DNA of 48,817 nucleotides, from NCBI GenBank assembly GCA_023129165.1, contig JAGMCL010000145.1, forward strand, positions 1-48,817, in the 5' to 3' direction. The notes below the pieces were generated by a model. The model was not told the DNA's origin, did not search any database, and saw nothing but the letters and a program-made list of their open reading frames with translations. Origin of the DNA: Caldifarciminota bacterium. Its GTDB lineage: Bacteria > Hydrothermota > UBA3073. This document shows, piece after piece, positions 43,306 through 48,817 of the stretch (position 1 is the first letter of the stretch; each line of letters opens with the position of its first letter). A program made the position numbers and the translations under genes.

Positions 43306-43719
43306 ATGCGGCTTTCAAGAGAGGAAAGAGACACTGCAGAGATTCCTACCTGTTCCATGGCCGATATAGCCTTCCTGCTTATCGTATTCTTTATGTTGAC
43401 ATCGGCTTTCAGAGTAGAAACAGGATTTAAGGGAATTAAACTTCCAGCTGCAGTGGAAACAAAAAAATTACCAAAGAAAGACATAGCCCATCTATGGATC
43501 TCCAGCGAAGGTCTTATTTCGATAGACGATAATGTTATGTCGAAGAAATACATTCCATCAATAGTGGGCCGAAAGATCGAGGTAAATCCCAACCTGATTG
43601 TATCCATAAAAATGGATAAGGATGGTATCTATGGAGATCTTTCAGACGTGTTCGAGGGTCTTAAAGAAGCTGCAGCATACAAGGTTTCTCTGGCAACAGA
43701 GAAGAAGAGAGGTAGATAA
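43306..43719 (+). CDS. exbD: ExbD/TolR biopolymer transport protein (second copy)
   Basis: 137 residues, a paralogue of the preceding gene: EIPTCSMADIAFLLIVFFMLTSAFRVETG repeats its N-terminal helix with the same Asp, but the periplasmic parts differ clearly (GLISIDDNVMSKKYIPSIVGRKIEVNPNLIVSIKMDKDGIYGDLSDVFEGLKEAAAYKVSLATEK). Two ExbD subunits may form a heteromeric pair, or serve different TonB partners. A good Shine-Dalgarno (taggaggt) precedes the ATG. tonB follows 1 bp after the stop. Confidence 0.92.
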   Translation: MRLSREERDTAEIPTCSMADIAFLLIVFFMLTSAFRVETGFKGIKLPAAVETKKLPKKDIAHLWISSEGLISIDDNVMSKKYIPSIVGRKIEVNPNLIVSIKMDKDGIYGDLSDVFEGLKEAAAYKVSLATEKKRGR

Positions 43720-43720
43720 A

Positions 43721-44326
43721 ATGGAGAAGAAACTTGACATAAAGGAAAGGGGAGGTGAATATCTTAAGATAGGATGGACATGCGCATTAAGCATAGCGAT
43801 AATCGCCTTATTGTTTATACCTGAGTGCGCACCTAATCCTTATAAACCAAGAGTAGCAGCAGGAGTTGTAACTATAGAGCTTCCCCCTGAAATGAAACAG
43901 CTTGCAGAACCACCCCCACCCCCAAAACCAAAGATGCCTGTAGCAGCAGAGTCTGCTGAGGAGGTCGAACAGACAACCATAGAGACAACAGATTTTACTG
44001 GATGGGAAAAGGTACCACCACCTCCACCTACGGTAACACCAGACTTCGTCCCATATGATACACCTCCAGAGCCATTGTATATAACAAAGCCTAAGTATCC
44101 CGAGATCGGGCGAAAGGCTGGGATGGAAGGAAGCGTATATCTAAAACTACTCCTCGACACTACAGGATATGTTATAGACGTCAAAGTGGTAAAATCACTC
44201 AATCCTGCTTTCGACGAGAATGCAGTTAGGGCTGCCCGAACATGGAGATTCACTCCTGCCAAGCAGAGAGATAAACCAGTAAGGGTGTGGCTTGGTTATC
44301 CAGTAAAATTTCAGCTTAAGGATTAA
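43721..44326 (+). CDS. tonB: TonB energy-transducing protein
   Basis: 201 residues from ATG 43721; a longer open frame extends back over exbD without a ribosome site. One N-terminal transmembrane helix (IGWTCALSIAIIALLFIP, about 17-34), a Pro-rich linker (EPPPPPKPKMP, VPPPPPTVTP) and the C-terminal TonB domain (KPKYPEIGRKAGMEGSVYLKLLLDTTGYVIDVKVVKSLNPAFDENAVRAARTWRFTPA) that contacts TonB boxes of outer-membrane receptors. No TonB-dependent receptor is in the window. It ends the operon; mfd begins 8 bp further on. Confidence 0.93.
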   Translation: MEKKLDIKERGGEYLKIGWTCALSIAIIALLFIPECAPNPYKPRVAAGVVTIELPPEMKQLAEPPPPPKPKMPVAAESAEEVEQTTIETTDFTGWEKVPPPPPTVTPDFVPYDTPPEPLYITKPKYPEIGRKAGMEGSVYLKLLLDTTGYVIDVKVVKSLNPAFDENAVRAARTWRFTPAKQRDKPVRVWLGYPVKFQLKD

Positions 44327-44334
44327 AGCGGTGA

Positions 44335-47300
44335 ATGCTGGAAGAATTTACTTCGCTCCTGCGAAATCTCTATATATTTAAGAACGCTCTCACTAAGAAG
44401 AAAATAACAGGTTTGTCGGGTTGTCTTATATCTGTTTACGTGAGAGCGATATTGGAAAAACATAAAAAAGCAATAGTAATTACCGAAAACACGGATAAAT
44501 TTGGCAGGTTACTCTCTCCGCTTATTGAAAACCTTGATGTAGTTCACATTGAAAAAATTCCACCACCCAGTTCAGGGGATATAATAAATCTTCTATCAAA
44601 CCTCCACAGTATTACATTTGCGGGTGTCTGCAACTATATTCAAGGAATCGAATCCCCTGCTAACTTTTTTTCTAGGATGATACACATCCAAACCATCCCA
44701 AAAGAAACAACTACATGTCCAAATAAACCTGCTATATTTAAAACACCCCTTTCGTCTCTAATAGAAAAATTTATACAATCTGGTTATAACCGGGTAGGAA
44801 CTGTTTGTGAGGTGGGTGAATTTGCTATTAGAGGAGGCATACTCGACATATTTTCCCAGGGAAAAATAAATCCTATAAGGATAGAGTTCTTTGGCGATAA
44901 AATTATCTCCATAAGAGAGTTTGACGTTTATACACAGAGATCGATTCGAAAGATGACAAGTATCTCTATCCCACCCAACAACGTATTCTCGGGTTGCTTC
45001 TCTATAATTGATTATCTATCAGAAGATACGCCTGTAATTACAGATATAGATAGCCTGATAAGAGAAAACACAATACACATTGGAAATGACGGTTACAATG
45101 TAGGGGGTGTACCATCATATGTTGGCAACATTACACTCTTTAGAGAAAAATTAAACAAGTTACGATACTTTAAGACATTCATTACCTGCGAACCATACAT
45201 GCAGAAAGAGATAACCGAACTCTTTCCAGACCTTCTTGTGATTCCCATGGACCTTGTTGAGGGATTTATCCTTAACGACGAGCGAATTGCTGTTTTCACC
45301 ACAGAGGATATATTCGGGTTCCACAGACACAGGAGAAGGCGAATAAGAACTATCCAGGGTACACCTATTGAGGACCTGGAAGAAATCATACCAGGAGACT
45401 ATGTTGTTCATGCTGATTTTGGAATTGGTATATACAGCGGTATTGAAAGAATCACCATTGATGGTATTGCAACAGACTGCCTTCTCCTTTACTATAGAAA
45501 TAATGATAAGCTGTTCGTACCGATATCACAGTTTAGATCTGTTGAAAAACACATAGGAAGCGAGGGTACTCTACACCCACGACTTTCTAAACTTGGTGGT
45601 GAAGAATGGCTTATAAAGAAACAACAAGCAGCGGAAGATATAGAGAAAATAATGAAGGATTTACTTCTCCTCTATGCAGAGAGAAATGTTCGCAAAGGTT
45701 ATGAATTTTCCTCGGATACTGTGTGGCAAAAGGAATTAGAGGCATCATTCTTCTACGACGAGACACCAGATCAACTGAGTGTTATGGATGAGGTTAAGAA
45801 GGATATGGAAACTGATTTGTCAATGGACAGACTTATATGTGGTGATGTAGGATTTGGTAAAACTGAAATTGCTATACGCGCAAGTATGAAGTCTGTTATG
45901 GATGGAAAACAGGTTGCAGTACTCGTTCCAACAACTATATTAGCTGTACAGCACCTTGAAACGTTCAAAAGGAGATTAGATAAATTCCCGCTTAAAATAG
46001 AACAGCTCTCCTCTTTTGTAACTGTAAAGAGAGCCTCTGCTATAAAAAGGGAGATAGGCAACAAAGGAATTGACATTATTATAGGCACCCATGCACTCCT
46101 GAGGAGCAAAATAGACTGGGATAATCTTGGACTGCTTATAATAGACGAGGAGCATAGATTTGGAGTAAAAGATAAAGAGAAAATAAAGATGGTGAAAAAG
46201 GGTGTAGATGTATTATCTCTAACAGCCACTCCAATTCCAAGAACACTCTACCAATCACTCCAGGGAATCAAAAACCTATCTCAACTCTCCACTCCACCTC
46301 AGGGGAGACTGCCTATAGTAACAAAGGTTATGAAATGGGATGACGATGAAATCACGCGCTCTATTAATTTGGAACTCCAGAGAGGGGGACAGGTGTTCTT
46401 TATACACAACGAGATTAAAACAATAAGAGAGATAGAGAAAACTTTACTGGAATTGGTTCCAAAAGCAAAAATAACTGTTGCTCATGGTAGAATTCCAAAG
46501 AAGAAACTTGAGGAGAAGATGATTTCATTCCTGCTTAAGGATACTGACATACTCCTTACAACCACAATAATAGGTTCTGGAATAGATATTCCAAATACCA
46601 ACACAATTATAATAAACAGAGCAAATAGGTTTGGCCTTGCAGACCTTCATCAACTAAGGGGTAGGGTTGGAAGAGGAGACAAACAGGCATTCTGTTATTT
46701 AATCACAGATAGTAATGCTACATCAACATCTTTAAAAAGGCTTAGAGCAATTGCAGGTTTTACCGAACTTGGTGCTGGGATAAGACTCGCAATGAAGGAT
46801 CTTGAGATAAGGGGTGCAGGCAATCTTCTTGGAGCAAAACAACACGGACACGCAAGAAATATCGGATATGGCCTATATCTGAAATTGATAGAGGAAACAG
46901 CGAAGATACTGAGAGGAGAAAGGGTTGAAAAGATATCGGATGTAATAATAGATATAAGACTTCCAGCCTACTTTCCTGACTCTTATGTTGACAGCAAACG
47001 TAAGATCGGTTTGTATAAAAGATTAGGAAGAATTAAGACCCACACTGCTCTAACAGACTTTATTGAAGAACTTAAGGATCGTTTTGGTTCCCTTCCAAAA
47101 GAGGTGAAAAACCTAATGATTACTACTGAGATAAGAATGTTAGCTGAGAGACTTGGTATATCAAGAATAAAAAGGAATGGAAAATTTATAATAGACTGGG
47201 AAGACGCTAATAGTAAAAAACAGAGAATAAATCTACAAAACTTTGTAAATGTACAACGTTCCTATAACCTCAGTATTGATATGAAATATGGAAAGACAAA

Positions 47301-47367
47301 AATCAGGCTTAATGATAACATAGAAGACCTTATAAACTTCTTAAAAGATATTTCGGGTATAAAATAA
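44335..47367 (+). CDS. mfd: Transcription-repair coupling factor
   Basis: 1010 residues. Mfd removes RNA polymerase stalled at DNA damage and recruits UvrA. N-terminal UvrB-homology modules are followed by the RNA-polymerase-interacting region (EEIIPGDYVVHADFGIGIYSGIERI), the RecG-like helicase with Walker A GDVGFGKT (503-510) and DEEH (604-607), TATPIPRTLYQ, then VAHGRIPKKKLEE, TTTIIGSGIDIPNTNTIIINRANRFGLADLHQLRGRVGRG, and the C-terminal TRCF domain (RLPAYFPDSYVDSKRKIGLYKRL, AELRDRFG-like segment). About 140 residues shorter than E. coli Mfd, mainly in the N-terminal modules. It follows tonB by 8 bp. RecG at 22980 is a paralogue sharing the helicase part. Confidence 0.96.
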   Translation: MLEEFTSLLRNLYIFKNALTKKKITGLSGCLISVYVRAILEKHKKAIVITENTDKFGRLLSPLIENLDVVHIEKIPPPSSGDIINLLSNLHSITFAGVCNYIQGIESPANFFSRMIHIQTIPKETTTCPNKPAIFKTPLSSLIEKFIQSGYNRVGTVCEVGEFAIRGGILDIFSQGKINPIRIEFFGDKIISIREFDVYTQRSIRKMTSISIPPNNVFSGCFSIIDYLSEDTPVITDIDSLIRENTIHIGNDGYNVGGVPSYVGNITLFREKLNKLRYFKTFITCEPYMQKEITELFPDLLVIPMDLVEGFILNDERIAVFTTEDIFGFHRHRRRRIRTIQGTPIEDLEEIIPGDYVVHADFGIGIYSGIERITIDGIATDCLLLYYRNNDKLFVPISQFRSVEKHIGSEGTLHPRLSKLGGEEWLIKKQQAAEDIEKIMKDLLLLYAERNVRKGYEFSSDTVWQKELEASFFYDETPDQLSVMDEVKKDMETDLSMDRLICGDVGFGKTEIAIRASMKSVMDGKQVAVLVPTTILAVQHLETFKRRLDKFPLKIEQLSSFVTVKRASAIKREIGNKGIDIIIGTHALLRSKIDWDNLGLLIIDEEHRFGVKDKEKIKMVKKGVDVLSLTATPIPRTLYQSLQGIKNLSQLSTPPQGRLPIVTKVMKWDDDEITRSINLELQRGGQVFFIHNEIKTIREIEKTLLELVPKAKITVAHGRIPKKKLEEKMISFLLKDTDILLTTTIIGSGIDIPNTNTIIINRANRFGLADLHQLRGRVGRGDKQAFCYLITDSNATSTSLKRLRAIAGFTELGAGIRLAMKDLEIRGAGNLLGAKQHGHARNIGYGLYLKLIEETAKILRGERVEKISDVIIDIRLPAYFPDSYVDSKRKIGLYKRLGRIKTHTALTDFIEELKDRFGSLPKEVKNLMITTEIRMLAERLGISRIKRNGKFIIDWEDANSKKQRINLQNFVNVQRSYNLSIDMKYGKTKIRLNDNIEDLINFLKDISGIK

Positions 47368-47381
47368 TTACCATATATTTA

Positions 47382-47402
47382 TCTGATGAGATTGCCACTC
47401 TC
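47382..47402. repeat. Short R3 fragment
   Basis: tgatgagattgccac, the outer end of the R3 unit, lies in the mfd-xerD gap without its other half. Confidence 0.5.
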
Positions 47403-47441
47403 ACATAGAACTGTTTAAATAATATTTATCTTTATCTTAAT

Positions 47442-48317
47442 ATGGATATCTTAGATGAGTTCACAAACTATCTACGGGTGGAAAGAGGATGTCTTGAGAA
47501 CACCATAAACGCTTACGAAAGGGACCTGAAAAAGTATATTAATTTCATGAACTTACACAGGAAAGACATCCTTAATGCTCTACAACAAGATATACATTAC
47601 TTCATCGAACACATTAATTCCCAGGCTCCTTCTTCTCGCGCCCGGATAATATCATCCCTCCGCACTTTTTATTATTTTCTTTTATCAGAGGATAAGGTAA
47701 AGAGGACTCCTCTCGAAAATATCGAATCACCAAAGATAAGAAGACACCTTCCCTTTGTTCTGAGTGTGGGTGAAATGGAGAGATTAATAGAATCTGCCAG
47801 TCCTAACGACTTTATCAATATCAGGGATAGAGCCATGCTTGAAACTCTCTATGCGGCTGGGCTTAGAGTAAGCGAGCTCATTTGTCTTCGTCTCTCTGAT
47901 GTCTTTATATCAGAAAATCTACTTTTAGTAAGAGGAAAGGGAGAAAAGACGAGAATAGTGCCATTTGGCAACCCTGCTAAAAATTATTTAGAAAGATACC
48001 TTAGAGAATCTCGTCCACAGCTAAAAAGGGCTAAAAAAACAGAATATTTCTTCCTTTCTATAAGGGGAAACCGTCTTTCAAGAATGGGTTTCTGGAAGAT
48101 TTTAAGGAAATACATAGCTATTTCTGGTATCGATAAAAGGGTTACACCGCATACATTCAGGCATTCGTTCGCCACACACTTATTAGAAGGTGGAGCAGAC
48201 CTCCGCATTGTCCAGGAACTCCTTGGACACAGTGATATACAGACAACAGAAATATACACACATATAGACAGAGAAAAACTTAAGGAGGCAATCAGAGTCT
48301 ATCATCCGAGAGGATAA
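47442..48317 (+). CDS. xerD: XerC/XerD tyrosine recombinase
   Basis: 291 residues. The N-terminal SAM-like core-binding domain (LDEFTNYLRVERGCLENTINAYERDLKKYINF) is followed by the catalytic domain with all six residues: Arg142 (AAGLRVSEL), Lys166, His237 and Arg240 (TPHTFRHSFATHLLEGG), His263 (LLGHSDIQTTEIYTH) and the nucleophile Tyr272. It resolves chromosome dimers at dif. Whether it is XerC or XerD, or a single-recombinase system, cannot be told from one gene. No Shine-Dalgarno is seen before the ATG. A dif site was not recognised in the window. rsmD follows 6 bp after the stop. Confidence 0.92.
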   Translation: MDILDEFTNYLRVERGCLENTINAYERDLKKYINFMNLHRKDILNALQQDIHYFIEHINSQAPSSRARIISSLRTFYYFLLSEDKVKRTPLENIESPKIRRHLPFVLSVGEMERLIESASPNDFINIRDRAMLETLYAAGLRVSELICLRLSDVFISENLLLVRGKGEKTRIVPFGNPAKNYLERYLRESRPQLKRAKKTEYFFLSIRGNRLSRMGFWKILRKYIAISGIDKRVTPHTFRHSFATHLLEGGADLRIVQELLGHSDIQTTEIYTHIDREKLKEAIRVYHPRG

Positions 48318-48323
48318 GGAATT

Positions 48324-48812
48324 ATGCATATAATAGGAGGAATCCACAAGGGACACGAAATCAAGATGCCAAAGGGCATAAGACCAACAAGTGGACTTGT
48401 TAGAGAAAGCATATTCAACGTAATAGGAAATGAAATACACGGATCGAAAGTTCTTGATCTATTTTCTGGAAGTGGAGCAATCGGCCTCGAGGCTCTATCA
48501 AGGGGCGCAAAAAACGCTACATTCGTTGAGAAAAATAAAAGGGTGATAAAGGTTTTGCGGGAAAATATCAAAACACTTGCTGACGATAGCGTTAAAGTAA
48601 AAAATATGGATGCTATGAAATTTATTACCGATGATGTTTATGATATTATATTTGCCGACCCACCATATGATTCAGGATATGTAAGGAGAATTGCAAAAAA
48701 ATTTGGTAACATATCGCATATAATTGTTATTGAGCATTCAATAAGAGAGCCACTGGAGATTGGAGAAACAAGAAGATATGGAGATACACTCATAACCTAC
48801 ATATGGAATTAG
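48324..48812 (+). CDS. rsmD: 16S rRNA (guanine(966)-N2)-methyltransferase RsmD
   Basis: 162 residues. MHIIGGIHKGHEIKMPKGIRPTSGLVRESIFNVIG is the family N-terminus, then the SAM-binding LDLFSGSGAIGLEALSRGA and the catalytic DPPY motif (112-115). It methylates G966 of 16S rRNA in the 30S subunit. The stop is at 48810-48812, five bases before the window end, so the gene is complete. In many bacteria coaD (phosphopantetheine adenylyltransferase) follows rsmD, but that would be beyond the window. Confidence 0.94.
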   Translation: MHIIGGIHKGHEIKMPKGIRPTSGLVRESIFNVIGNEIHGSKVLDLFSGSGAIGLEALSRGAKNATFVEKNKRVIKVLRENIKTLADDSVKVKNMDAMKFITDDVYDIIFADPPYDSGYVRRIAKKFGNISHIIVIEHSIREPLEIGETRRYGDTLITYIWN

Positions 48813-48817
48813 CTGAG

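Noticed and set aside
42819-43719. The two exbD genes as an assembly duplication
   Set aside because: Outside the membrane helix their sequences differ strongly, so they are true paralogues.
43622-43720. Longer N-terminus for TonB
   Set aside because: The extra codons overlap exbD in another frame and lack a ribosome site; ATG 43721 precedes the expected charged stretch and membrane helix.

Overview
The window is one 48.8 kb stretch of a bacterial chromosome that looks AT-rich and has no tRNA, rRNA or CRISPR. It encodes an outer-membrane cell plan (LptF/LptC/LptA-type lipopolysaccharide export, ExbB-ExbD-ExbD-TonB, lipoproteins), GroEL, a class V (archaeal-type) fructose-1,6-bisphosphate aldolase/phosphatase, an archaeal-type bifunctional phosphoglucose/phosphomannose isomerase, a split glycine decarboxylase (GcvPA) and a large M6 protease ending in a Por/T9SS-like sorting tail. 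This mix, together with dense intergenic palindromic repeats, suggests an uncultivated diderm lineage of the WOR-3/Stahlbacteria kind. The assignment is an inference from gene content, not from a marker-gene tree.

Layout. 1-9150 (+): groEL end, FmdB-type zinc ribbon, purM, ptsH-ptsI, PGI/PMI-nucleotidyltransferase, metK, a pilin-like protein and a phytol/dolichol-kinase-like membrane protein. 9176-14994 (-): dnaE-ribBA-lptF. 15358-16626 (-): a solitary ABC solute-binding lipoprotein. 16627-19494: a repeat-rich, gene-poor zone holding dodecin, a DUF3795 protein, a GxxExxY gene remnant and a consensus promoter with no ORF. 19495-22971 (+): accA, polysaccharide flippase, lptC-like and lptA-like genes. 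22980-28898 (-): recG and the M6 protease, with repeat clusters on both sides of the protease gene. 29430-35047 (+): rph, the class V FBPase, gcvT-gcvH-gcvPA, a tandem 74-bp repeat and HU. 35163-36953 (-): nadC-yihY. 37221-41274: a GT4 glycosyltransferase (+), then a GDP-mannose-dehydratase-like SDR, a phosphoesterase, nusB and ribH (-). 41759-48812 (+): a broken ABC ATPase, exbB-exbD-exbD-tonB, mfd, xerD and rsmD.

Functionally this is mostly housekeeping: nucleotide, riboflavin, NAD and SAM synthesis, gluconeogenesis, one-carbon/glycine metabolism, DNA replication and repair, and envelope biogenesis. I see no obvious new enzymatic system. The less ordinary content is non-coding. (1) Promoters are unusually uniform: eleven near-consensus sites all have exactly 17-nt spacers. 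Two sit so close to the start codon that accA and the solute-binding protein should have leaderless or nearly leaderless mRNAs. (2) A repeat that resembles a terminator hairpin occurs three times, each time just upstream of such a promoter. (3) Several dispersed palindromic repeat families are inserted into one another, and in one case a repeat encodes the C-terminus of a protein. (4) Two gene remnants are caught in decay.
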